Positions 1 to 6,255 of a stretch of DNA of 16,444 bases are shown piece by piece. The translations under genes and the position numbers were made by a program. This DNA comes from Chloroflexota bacterium. GTDB taxonomy: Bacteria; Chloroflexota; UBA6077. Position 1 is the stretch's first letter; each line of letters starts with the position of its first letter. A model generated the notes under the pieces. The model saw only the letters and a list, made by a program, of their open reading frames with translations. It was not told the origin of the DNA and ran no database searches. Location of the stretch: assembly GCA_021806765.1 (NCBI GenBank), contig JAJZQR010000105.1, positions 1 through 16,444 on the forward strand. The letters run 5' to 3'.

Positions 1-1
1 G

Positions 2-154
2 TTGATCGTGGCGACGGCCTTCACTTTCGAGGAGGTGGAGGACCTGGCCAACGAAGGGGTGGATGGCTTCATAACGAAGCCCTTCGACCCTGCGGACCTG
101 GTGAACAAGTTGGAGTACATCCTGTCCCGGGGTGAGAAGGTGCCGGTGAATTGA
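2..154 (+). CDS. Response regulator receiver domain, C-terminal fragment
   Basis: This is the last 50 codons of a gene that begins upstream of the window, ending at TGA 152-154. The visible peptide runs through an ATAFTFEEVEDL stretch and a GFITKPFDPADLV stretch. These match the end of beta4 (conserved T/S) and the K-P motif after beta5 of CheY-like receiver domains, followed by the last helix. The protein ends 17 residues after the K-P motif, so nothing follows the receiver domain. It is either a single-domain regulator or a protein with a C-terminal receiver domain. The phosphorylated aspartate lies outside the window. A strong hairpin follows at 171-207, and the next gene is convergent. 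Family assignment is confident; role and partner are unknown. Confidence 0.8.
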   Translation: MIVATAFTFEEVEDLANEGVDGFITKPFDPADLVNKLEYILSRGEKVPVN

Positions 155-170
155 GAATCCCGCTTACTCC

Positions 171-207
171 TTCGCCGGGGGCCGGAGCAAAGCCGGCCAC
201 CGGCGAA
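171..207. terminator. Strong hairpin between convergent genes, probable bidirectional terminator
   Basis: The arms TTCGCCGG (171-178) and CCGGCGAA (200-207) are perfectly complementary. Inside them GGCCGG (180-185) pairs with CCGGCC (193-198), leaving one G/A mismatch and a 7-nt loop. It lies 17 bp after the receiver-domain stop and 40 bp before the stop of the convergent metalloprotein gene. That is where a shared terminator would be expected. Neither side has a T tract, so it may instead be a REP-like hairpin or an mRNA 3'-end stabiliser. Confidence 0.5.
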
Positions 208-246
208 AGGACGATGGACCTGGATCGATACCCTCGTGCCAGTCGT

Positions 247-1224
247 CTACAGCTTCAGCTCACCCTCCTGGATCAGAGTCTCCCCGTCCAACTGCAGGGT
301 CGGCTTGCCCATGATCAGGTCGTAGTGGCTCTTGGCCTTGATACTCCCGCCCAGGGTGATGTTGGTGCCGGTGCCGATGTGGATGCTTCCCAGCACCCCC
401 TCGTCCTCTAGCATGATCCCGGTGAAGTGGCACCGGGGGTTCATCCCTATCCCCATCTCTGCCACGTTGTACACGTTGGGATCGGCCTGTTGTTCCCAGG
501 CCGTCTTCAGCCTGGCTACCTGCTCGGGGTCGCCCCCCTCGATCTTCACGATGAAGCCATCCCGAACGGTGAACCGGACCGGTTCCTTGAGCAGCCCGAT
601 CCCCAGGTAGGGGATGCTGGCATCGGCGACGATCACCCCGTTGGCCGTTCCCTCGATGGGAGAGAAGTTCACTTCGGCCGTCGGGGCCGGCGAGAACTCC
701 CCCGGTTCCACCACGCAGGGCATCACGTTGACCCGCCGCCCTTCCACTCGGAAGGTGAGGTCGGTGCCCTCTCGGGTGGTGACGTGGGCCACCCTCGCCC
801 CGGCCATCCGCTCCCCCACGGCCCTGCAGGTCACCTTGACCTGGGCGAAGTCGGCCTCCAGCCCGCCGGAGACCATCATCTCCTCTGTCACGGCCGTCAG
901 CGCGATGGCCCGGGCGCCGGCCCCCACGGCCTCTTTGACGGCGCGGGTATGGGTGATGGAGATGCTGACGGCGGAAAAAACCACGTCGGAGGACTTCATC
1001 GCCTCGGCCACGGGCCTGGGGGGTTCCGTGGAGTCCGAGGAGCGCTGGTCGATGAGGGCGATCACCGTCTCTGCCCCCTTCTCCTTGGCGGCGGCGGCCA
1101 CGGCCTCGGCGACGGAGGTCATCGGCCTGTCGGCGACGATCAGAACGATCTCGCCAGCTTTCACGTTGGTGCAGGGACCCACCAGGGTTCTGGCGCCTTT
1201 CATCATCTCCGCGAGGGAAGGCAT
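247..1224 (-). CDS. M29/NicX-like metalloprotein (aminopeptidase-related)
   Basis: This 325-residue protein resembles the aminopeptidase T (M29) superfamily, which also contains the iron enzyme NicX (2,5-dihydroxypyridine dioxygenase). The C-terminal half carries the family pattern: a PTAEVNFSPIEGTANG segment (E184), AEMGIGMNP (E256), GSIHIGTGTN (H282), GGSIKAKSHYD (H300, D302) and a final LDGETLIQEGEL. E184, E256, H282, H300 and D302 are plausible metal ligands by analogy with M29. It is shorter than typical M29 peptidases (about 370-410 residues), so peptidase activity should not be assumed. No signal peptide or membrane segment is seen. ATG at 1224 has GGAGG at 1231-1235 with 6-nt spacing. 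It lies downstream of larA on the same strand and is probably co-transcribed. Substrate unknown. Confidence 0.82.
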   Translation of the reverse strand: MPSLAEMMKGARTLVGPCTNVKAGEIVLIVADRPMTSVAEAVAAAAKEKGAETVIALIDQRSSDSTEPPRPVAEAMKSSDVVFSAVSISITHTRAVKEAVGAGARAIALTAVTEEMMVSGGLEADFAQVKVTCRAVGERMAGARVAHVTTREGTDLTFRVEGRRVNVMPCVVEPGEFSPAPTAEVNFSPIEGTANGVIVADASIPYLGIGLLKEPVRFTVRDGFIVKIEGGDPEQVARLKTAWEQQADPNVYNVAEMGIGMNPRCHFTGIMLEDEGVLGSIHIGTGTNITLGGSIKAKSHYDLIMGKPTLQLDGETLIQEGELKL

Positions 1225-1263
1225 CGGGGTCCTCCTCTCCTACTGATTGGTAAATGCGGTTGG

Positions 1264-1290
1264 AGGGCCGGCAGAGACGCCGGCCCCTAC
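1264..1290 (-). repeat. Dispersed 27-bp palindromic element, copy A
   Basis: GGGCCGGC (1265-1272) and GCCGGCCC (1279-1286) form a perfect 8-bp stem with a 6-nt loop, followed by CTAC. Read on the minus strand, the 27 bases match 16387-16413 with three differences. Two of those differences are paired with each other in the stem, so the hairpin is kept. It lies between larA and the M29-like gene and leads into the tandem repeat at 1279-1436. Confidence 0.7.
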
Positions 1291-1436
1291 GCTGTGGGCG
1301 CTATCATCTGGGGTATGGTCCGTGATATCGCGCCGGCCGCCGGCCCCTACGCTGTGGGCGCTATCATCTGGGGTATGGTCCGCGAAATCGCGCCGGCCGC
1401 CGGCCCCTACGCTGTGGGTGCTATCCTTGGGATGGT
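1279..1436. repeat. 60-bp tandem repeat, about 2.6 copies
   Basis: Units are 1279-1338 and 1339-1398, plus a degenerate partial copy from 1399 to about 1436. Units 1 and 2 are nearly identical. Unit 3 begins with the same bases, then diverges with a small deletion after CTATC. Each unit contains the right arm of the palindrome and the phrase CCCCTACGCTGTGGG. The larA TAG stop (1407-1409, minus strand) lies inside unit 3. There are no unique spacers, so this is not a CRISPR array. Confidence 0.85.
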
Positions 1437-2669
1437 CGACGATGCCTTGGGCATGACTGCGATGGTGGCGGAGAGACCGTGGCGGGCGAAAGCGCTCTCC
1501 AGGGCGCTCTCCACGGTGGTGTGCTGCTCGAACAGCAGTTTCTTCCCCAGCTCTGGCGGCAGTTGGTCCGAAACCAGTAGCACCCGGGCTTTGACCATGC
1601 TGCGGGCCAACAGGAAAGCTTTGTGCGCGCCCATCCGGAACCCCTCTCGCTGGAACCGCTTCAGAACGTCGGCGGGGCTGGAGGCCGCGGCCATCCACTC
1701 CTCGAACCTGGTGTCCCCCGAGCCCTCCGGACACTCCGCCACCAGGATGATGGTGCCCCCCTCGCGGACGGCGATGGCGGCGTGGGCCACGGCCTTCTGT
1801 GCCTGGTAGACCTCCAGATCTTTGGGGAAGCCCCCGGGCGAGGCGATGACGATATCGAAGGGATGGGGCACGGATGCCTGACACAGATGCGCGGAGAGGG
1901 CGACGCCCTCTCTCTCCACCTCGCGGGGCAAACCCGCCAGGGCTCGAACGATCTGTTTGTCGTTGTTCAGGATCACGTTGACGGCCAGATCGGCCCCCAC
2001 CCGGTCCAGGATCTCCTCCATCTCTGCCCTGGCCGGGTTGCCGTCGTACACACCCATTTGAGACCGGGGATCCTGCAGTAATGTGTGGTTCCCCTCGATC
2101 GTTTCCTCCCCTGCAAGGCCGATGGAAACACTCTTGGCGCCCCCCGTGAAACCGACGAACTGGTGAGGCTCGATCATCCCCGTGAGGACGCGAATCTGGC
2201 TCTCCACGTAATGGCGGTTGATCCAGATGGGGGTGCCTCGAGAGGTCTCGCCCATCCGTACCAGTTGGCTCCGATCCCGGGCGTCGTGGACGGCCACCCT
2301 GTAGTCTCGATACACCTCCTCCCCCAGGAGGGCGGGCAGTTCGGCTGGCCTGGTGGGACGGTGCAGCCCGGTTCCCACCAGGATGACGATGCGATCCCGG
2401 GCTATCCCCGCGGCCTCCATCCTGCTCAATAGGATGGGGAGTATGGTGGTGTTGGGCACCGGTCTGGTGCCGTCGCTGACGACGACCACGGCGTTGCCGC
2501 TGGTGGGCAACGGGCCCTCGCTTAGGGCTTCCTCCAGAACTCGCGTCACCTCCTCGGCCTGGTCCCTGGCCGCCGGAGCGGAGACCGGCTTGACCAGGGT
2601 GAGGGGGGTGGAATCGGGGAGATGGAAGCGGAGTTGGGTCTTTCCGTAGGGTAGAGCTACCTCGACCAT
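1407..2669 (-). CDS. larA: LarA-family nickel-pincer racemase/epimerase
   Basis: LarA enzymes interconvert stereoisomers of 2-hydroxy acids using the nickel-pincer nucleotide (NPN). This 420-residue protein keeps every key residue I can place against Lactiplantibacillus plantarum LarA: SDGTRP (D66, R69), TGLHRP (H103), MIEPHQF (H169), FTGGAKS (K179, the NPN lysine), GNHTLL (H195) and QAQKAVAHA (Q289, K292). The spacing matches L. plantarum D72, R75, H108, H174, K184, H200, Q295 and K298. ATG 2669 is preferred over GTG 2675 because AAGGAG (2675-2680) sits 5 nt before it. The C-terminal residues are encoded by the 60-bp tandem repeat, which supplies the stop. No larB, larC or larE is in the window. 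The M29-like gene follows. Lactate is only one possible substrate of this family. Confidence 0.92.
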   Translation of the reverse strand: MVEVALPYGKTQLRFHLPDSTPLTLVKPVSAPAARDQAEEVTRVLEEALSEGPLPTSGNAVVVVSDGTRPVPNTTILPILLSRMEAAGIARDRIVILVGTGLHRPTRPAELPALLGEEVYRDYRVAVHDARDRSQLVRMGETSRGTPIWINRHYVESQIRVLTGMIEPHQFVGFTGGAKSVSIGLAGEETIEGNHTLLQDPRSQMGVYDGNPARAEMEEILDRVGADLAVNVILNNDKQIVRALAGLPREVEREGVALSAHLCQASVPHPFDIVIASPGGFPKDLEVYQAQKAVAHAAIAVREGGTIILVAECPEGSGDTRFEEWMAAASSPADVLKRFQREGFRMGAHKAFLLARSMVKARVLLVSDQLPPELGKKLLFEQHTTVESALESAFARHGLSATIAVMPKASSTIPRIAPTA

Positions 2670-2684
2670 GAGCACTCCTTCTAT

Positions 2685-2713
2685 CCGCTATCCGTCACGC
2701 CGGTCGATAGCGG
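2685..2713 (-). promoter_or_regulatory. Hairpin in larA leader just upstream of its ribosome binding site
   Basis: GATAGCGG (2706-2713) and CCGCTATC (2685-2692) are perfect 8-bp complements around a 13-nt loop. In the larA message this stem ends 4 nt before AAGGAG. It could affect translation or mRNA stability. No riboswitch class is recognised. Confidence 0.35.
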
Positions 2714-2789
2714 GGGCATTTCCACCGTCGGAGATCCTCCACTCTGCCCGGGATGACAGGGGGAGAACCCCGCCGGGTTGGTCGGCCGG

Positions 2790-2818
2790 ATGATAGCATG
2801 CCGGCCCGGAAGGGGCAA
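2790..2818 (-). promoter_or_regulatory. Sigma-70-type promoter for larA
   Basis: On the minus strand, TTGCCC (2813-2818) is followed by a 17-nt spacer and TATCAT (2790-2795). A TG one base upstream of the -10 gives an extended -10. Transcription would start near 2783, leaving a leader of about 110 nt before the larA ATG. The -35 box is only 4 bp from the -35 of the divergent yqeY promoter. Confidence 0.6.
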
Positions 2819-2822
2819 TTTC

Positions 2823-2852
2823 TTGACACTTTTTGAGACGGATACCTATAAT
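2823..2852 (+). promoter_or_regulatory. Consensus sigma-70 promoter for yqeY (and possibly pgpH-ybeY-dgkA)
   Basis: TTGACA (2823-2828) and TATAAT (2847-2852) are both perfect consensus hexamers with an 18-nt spacer. Transcription would start near 2859, giving a leader of about 20 nt that just includes the yqeY Shine-Dalgarno sequence. The position also supports ATG 2879 over GTG 2864 as the yqeY start. Confidence 0.82.
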
Positions 2853-2878
2853 TCGTCGATTAGGTGGAGGCGAAAGAG

Positions 2879-3325
2879 ATGGGGGTGAACGAGCAATTAA
2901 TGGAGGACCTCAAGGATGCGATGCGTAAGCATCAAGAGGTCAGGGTTTCCGCCATCCGGATGGCTCGGGCAGCCATCGTCAACGAGGCGATAGCCAAGGG
3001 GAGGCCGCTAACCGACGAAGACATCATCGGCGTGCTTTCTCGGCAGGTGAAGCAGCGACGAGAGTCCATCGAGGCCTTCACCAAGGGCAATCGGCCCGAT
3101 CTGGCGGCCAGGGAGCGGGAGGAGGAAGAGGTTCTTCTCTCCTACATGCCTCAGCAGATGTCCAGGGAGGAGATAGGCCTGGCGGCCCAGACCACCATCC
3201 AGGAGGTGGGGGCCACAGGGCCGGGCGATTTCGGCAAGGTGATGTCTAAGCTGGCCCCGCAGTTGAAGGGGCGAGCCGACGGCCGGGTCATTGGTGAGGT
3301 GGTGCGCGATCTGCTGTCGCGGTAG
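2879..3325 (+). CDS. yqeY: GatB/YqeY domain protein
   Basis: This 148-residue soluble protein matches the YqeY family, which is related to the tail domain of the tRNA amidotransferase subunit GatB. Its molecular role is not firmly established; a tRNA-linked role is inferred from the GatB relationship. Typical features are the N-terminal LMEDLKDAMRKHQ helix, RVSAIRMARAAI, ISxLxRQVKQRRESIEAF-like helix, LLSYMPQQMS, and a C-terminal GDFGKVMSKLAPQLKGRADG segment. Length is normal for stand-alone YqeY (about 147-150). ATG 2879 is chosen because GGAGG (2866-2870) lies 8 nt upstream and the promoter would start transcription near 2859. It is the first gene of the plus-strand block with pgpH, ybeY and dgkA. 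Confidence 0.93.
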   Translation: MGVNEQLMEDLKDAMRKHQEVRVSAIRMARAAIVNEAIAKGRPLTDEDIIGVLSRQVKQRRESIEAFTKGNRPDLAAREREEEEVLLSYMPQQMSREEIGLAAQTTIQEVGATGPGDFGKVMSKLAPQLKGRADGRVIGEVVRDLLSR

Positions 3326-3337
3326 CCCGCGGTTCCA

Positions 3338-3370
3338 CAGGCACAGCGGCGGGTCTCCACCGGGTGCCTG
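3338..3370 (+). terminator. Hairpin after yqeY, possible attenuating terminator
   Basis: CAGGCAC (3338-3344) pairs with GTGCCTG (3364-3370), with an inner CGG/CCG pairing (3347-3349 with 3360-3362). It starts 13 bp after the yqeY stop. The sequence after it (TCCTGTTATC) is only mildly T-rich, so termination would be partial at best. Confidence 0.35.
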
Positions 3371-3421
3371 TCCTGTTATCGCTAGTGATCCGCGATGCTC
3401 CCAGTGAATAGCGCCGAAGGG

Positions 3422-3448
3422 CTGCGGCCGTACCCCAGTTGGCCGCAG
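3422..3448 (+). promoter_or_regulatory. Hairpin directly upstream of the pgpH ribosome binding site
   Basis: CTGCGGCC (3422-3429) and GGCCGCAG (3441-3448) form a perfect 8-bp stem with an 11-nt loop. It ends 5 nt before the AAGGTGG Shine-Dalgarno of pgpH (3454-3460). This could protect the message or tune translation. I recognise no known riboswitch. Confidence 0.35.
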
Positions 3449-3467
3449 GGAAAAAGGTGGTTGAAGA

Positions 3468-5609
3468 GTGGCATTGAGAGACAACAGTCTCCTGCGCAGC
3501 CGGCCACATCTGGACAGGCGGAAGGTTGCTCGCCTCCTCCTGCTGGCAGTAGGGCTGGTGGTAGCTCTGACCTTCCTCCTCTCCGTTCATCTTCTCCCCA
3601 GCAGGTACGAACTCCACGAGGGTGACGTGACCCCCAGCAACATTCGGGCGAGCAAGCGCATTCAGTACGTTTCTGCCATAGAGACCAAGGCGGAGCGAGA
3701 GAGAGCCGCCAACAGTGTTCAGGAGGTGTTCGTCTTCGACCCCGGAGTCGCTTCTGAGCAGCGGGGAAAGATGGTGACAGCCTTTCAGAACATCGGTGCG
3801 ACCCGGAGCAACACCGTGATGGCCCTCGATGCCAAGAAGGCAACGGTTCAGAAGGCCCTGGAGGCCAGTCTAGCCGACGATGAACTCACCCTGCTGGTGC
3901 GCATGGACGATCCGCGCTGGCAGGCGGTGACGATCAATGCTCCCAAGGTGCTCTACGACCTGCTCAGTGAGAAAATAACCTCTGACAGGTTGCAGAACCT
4001 TCGGGGTGAGGCTATGGCCAGGCTTGTGGCGATACCCGCCGACCAGGATCGGGAGTTGGCGGCGGATCTGGTGCGGCAGTTCGCTCGAGTCAACTACACC
4101 CCCAACCCTGCAGAGACGGAGAGGCTTCGAAAGGAAGCCCAGGACGCCGTGGCCCCCGTCAGCAAGACCATAGAGAAGGGGGAGGTCATCCTCAGGGAAG
4201 GGGACGTGGTCAGGGCAGCCGATCTGGAGAAGCTGGAGGCCCTGGGTCTGCGGAATCCAGCCGTAGACTACCACGCCATCTCCGCTTCGGCCCTTCTAGC
4301 CCTGTTGGTGGTGTCTCTGCTGGCCGGCTACATTTGGGTGTTCGAGCCCGCCCTTCTGGTTCACGAGAAGAGGCTGCTGCTGGTCGCCCTGGTGATCCTG
4401 GCTACCGTGGTGGCGGCCAAGGCTGTGCTACCCGGCCGGCCCTACTGGGCCTATCTCTTTCCCATCTCGGCCGTGGCCATGCTGCTGTCCACCCTGCTGG
4501 AGGCCCAACTGGCCATGCTGGTGACGGTGCTGCTGAGTCTCATCGTAGCCACCATCGCCAGCAACTCCCTGGAGGTGGCCGCTATCGGCATAGTAGGTGC
4601 GGTGCTGGGTACTCTGGGGGTTCGACGGAGCGATAGACTTCACTCCTATTTCCTGGCCGGCGGCATGGTGGCCCTCGGTAGCTTCGCCGTGATCCTGAGC
4701 TTCCACCTCATGTCCCGGGAGGACGACTGGGCTGGTCTTGCCCTGATGGGCGGTCTGTCCGTGGTCAACGGCCTGCTGTCCGCCTCCCTGACAGTGGGCA
4801 CCTTCAGCCTGCTGGGGCGGCTATTCGGAATAACCACCACGATGCAGCTGCTGGAGCTTTCCGATCCGACTCAGCCCCTGCTGCGGCGTCTGTTGAACGA
4901 GGCGCCCGGTACCTACCACCACAGCATCATGGTGGGGAACCTGGCGGAGCGAGCAGCGGAACTGGTAGGCGCCGATGCCCTCCTGGTGCGGGTTGGCTCC
5001 TACTACCACGACGTGGGCAAGCTGGCGAGGCCCTACTTCTTCATCGAGAACCAGTTCGATGGCAAGAATGTCCATGACTCCCTGGATCCCCAGACCAGCG
5101 CCCGAATCGTGGCGGCTCACGTCCGGGATGGATTGGAGCTGGCCGAGAAGTACAAACTGCCTCCCAGGGTGTGCGAGTTCATCGCCGAGCACCACGGTAC
5201 GCGACTGGTCAGCTACTTCTTCAACCAGGCCTCTCGGGAGGGGGATGGTCAGGTGGACATCTCCCAGTATTCCTACCCGGGGCCCCGACCGCGGAGCAAG
5301 GAGACGGCCATCGTGATGCTGGCCGACTCGGTGGAGGCGGTGGTGCGAGCTGCCAAGGACCACTCTCCCGAGGTGGTGGCCACTCTGGTGCGCAAGGTGG
5401 TAGACGAGCGGGTGGCCGAGGGCCAGTTGGACGACTGCGACCTCACCATGCGGGATGCGGAGGAGATCAAGAAGGCCTTCACCTCCATCCTGATGGGCAT
5501 GTACCATCCACGGATCGAGTACCCGCCCGCACTGCCCGCACCCGAAACTAACAGGGAGAAGAAGACCCTTGCGGAGCCATCAGAATCCCCCGGACAAGTC
5601 CCGGCCTGA
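3468..5609 (+). CDS. pgpH: 7TM-HD phosphohydrolase, c-di-AMP phosphodiesterase PgpH
   Basis: PgpH (YqfF) proteins degrade cyclic di-AMP in the cytoplasm. This 713-residue protein has the full family architecture. There is one membrane helix near residues 20-42, then a large extracytoplasmic 7TMR-HDED region to about 265 containing GDVTPSNIRASKRI and EKGEVILREGDVV. About seven membrane helices follow between 269 and 460, then a C-terminal HD domain. HD ligands are visible as YHHS (H484/H485), YYHDVGK (H514, D515), AEHHGT (H575/H576) and ADSVEA (D620). GTG 3468 has AAGGTGG at 3454-3460 with 7-nt spacing; no better ATG exists. The last 41 bases overlap ybeY, indicating translational coupling. 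The gene follows yqeY and a hairpin-containing 142-bp gap. Confidence 0.95.
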   Translation: MALRDNSLLRSRPHLDRRKVARLLLLAVGLVVALTFLLSVHLLPSRYELHEGDVTPSNIRASKRIQYVSAIETKAERERAANSVQEVFVFDPGVASEQRGKMVTAFQNIGATRSNTVMALDAKKATVQKALEASLADDELTLLVRMDDPRWQAVTINAPKVLYDLLSEKITSDRLQNLRGEAMARLVAIPADQDRELAADLVRQFARVNYTPNPAETERLRKEAQDAVAPVSKTIEKGEVILREGDVVRAADLEKLEALGLRNPAVDYHAISASALLALLVVSLLAGYIWVFEPALLVHEKRLLLVALVILATVVAAKAVLPGRPYWAYLFPISAVAMLLSTLLEAQLAMLVTVLLSLIVATIASNSLEVAAIGIVGAVLGTLGVRRSDRLHSYFLAGGMVALGSFAVILSFHLMSREDDWAGLALMGGLSVVNGLLSASLTVGTFSLLGRLFGITTTMQLLELSDPTQPLLRRLLNEAPGTYHHSIMVGNLAERAAELVGADALLVRVGSYYHDVGKLARPYFFIENQFDGKNVHDSLDPQTSARIVAAHVRDGLELAEKYKLPPRVCEFIAEHHGTRLVSYFFNQASREGDGQVDISQYSYPGPRPRSKETAIVMLADSVEAVVRAAKDHSPEVVATLVRKVVDERVAEGQLDDCDLTMRDAEEIKKAFTSILMGMYHPRIEYPPALPAPETNREKKTLAEPSESPGQVPA

Positions 5610-6108
5610 GGGCCAGCCACCCCTGGTGGTGGAGTGGGAAATCGACGAACCCCTGGAAGGGGTGGTGAGCCGCTCCTTGCTGGAGTCGGTGCTGGCCGAG
5701 GCGGCCGCGGGGCGGTGGCCCGGCGGACCGGTGGCTGTGGGTTTGATCATCACCGACGACGAGGGTATCCGGGAGATGAACCGGGAGTATCGGGGGATCG
5801 ACGCCCCGACCGACGTTCTCTCCTTTCCCCTCCAGGAGTACGAGAGCCCGGAACAGCCCAGGGTCCTCTTCCCGCAACCCTCTGAGGAGCCCCTATCCCT
5901 GGGCGACATAGTGATCTCCTACCCGAGGGCCGCCGAGCAGGCGCAAGAGTACGGGCACTCCCTGGAGCGGGAGTTGGCCTTCCTGGCGGTGCACGGAATG
6001 ATGCATCTGCTGGGGTACGATCACGAGGACCCCTCCCAGGCGGCCAGGATGAGGCAGGAGGAGGAGAGCATTCTGCAGCGGTTGGGGCTCACCCGAGGTG
6101 AGGACTGA
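5569..6108 (+). CDS. ybeY: Endoribonuclease YbeY (16S rRNA maturation)
   Basis: YbeY is a metal-dependent single-strand endoribonuclease needed for 16S rRNA 3'-end maturation and ribosome quality control. The signature HGMMHLLGYDH supplies the zinc ligands H142, H146 and H152. NREYRGIDAPTDVLSFP (71-87) and LGDIVIS (111-117) are also family hallmarks. The 179-residue length includes an unusually long proline-rich N-terminal segment. The TTG start at 5569 overlaps the end of pgpH, with a weak GGGAG 10 nt upstream. A later GTG near 5626 would give a more typical length, so the start is uncertain. The TGA stop lies inside a run of seven 7-bp repeats. dgkA follows after a repeat-filled 147-bp gap. 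Confidence 0.94.
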   Translation: MRSHQNPPDKSRPEGQPPLVVEWEIDEPLEGVVSRSLLESVLAEAAAGRWPGGPVAVGLIITDDEGIREMNREYRGIDAPTDVLSFPLQEYESPEQPRVLFPQPSEEPLSLGDIVISYPRAAEQAQEYGHSLERELAFLAVHGMMHLLGYDHEDPSQAARMRQEEESILQRLGLTRGED

Positions 6109-6148
6109 GGACTGAGGACTGAGGACCGAGGACCGAGGACCGAGGACC
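6100..6148. repeat. Heptanucleotide microsatellite, seven copies of GAGGAC[T/C]
   Basis: Three copies of GAGGACT (6100-6120) are followed by four of GAGGACC (6121-6148), without interruption. The array begins inside ybeY and supplies its last codons and TGA stop (6106-6108). A 7-bp period is not a multiple of three, so length changes upstream of the stop would shift the frame. Confidence 0.95.
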
Positions 6149-6191
6149 AGGAATCCCCTTCTCGCTCTGGGAGAGGGTCGACCGGAAATCT

Positions 6192-6224
6192 CCCTCTCCC
6201 TCTGGGAGAGGGTCGGGGTGAGGG
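6192..6224 (+). repeat. 33-bp REP-like hairpin element, copy 1
   Basis: CCCTCTCCC (6192-6200) and GGGAGAGGG (6204-6212) form a perfect 9-bp stem with a 3-nt loop, followed by TCGGGGTGAGGG. A degenerate partial copy lies just upstream at about 6154-6178. An inverted copy sits at 6652-6684, matching at 32 of 33 positions. Confidence 0.85.
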
Positions 6225-6255
6225 TGATGCTCGCCAAGCAGGATGGTACTGTCTG

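Noticed and set aside
1279..1436. CRISPR array
   Set aside because: Units are directly tandem with no unique spacers, the period is 60 bp, and no cas genes are near.
427..1809. Long plus-strand open frame (460 codons) opposite larA and the M29-like gene
   Set aside because: It is rich in Gly, His, Pro and Arg with no domain pattern, and it runs antisense to two well-recognised genes. This is typical of high-GC shadow frames.
1240..1884. Minus-strand frame with 20-residue protein repeats
   Set aside because: The repeats arise because the 60-bp DNA repeat is divisible by three. The rest overlaps larA in another frame and looks like shadow sequence.
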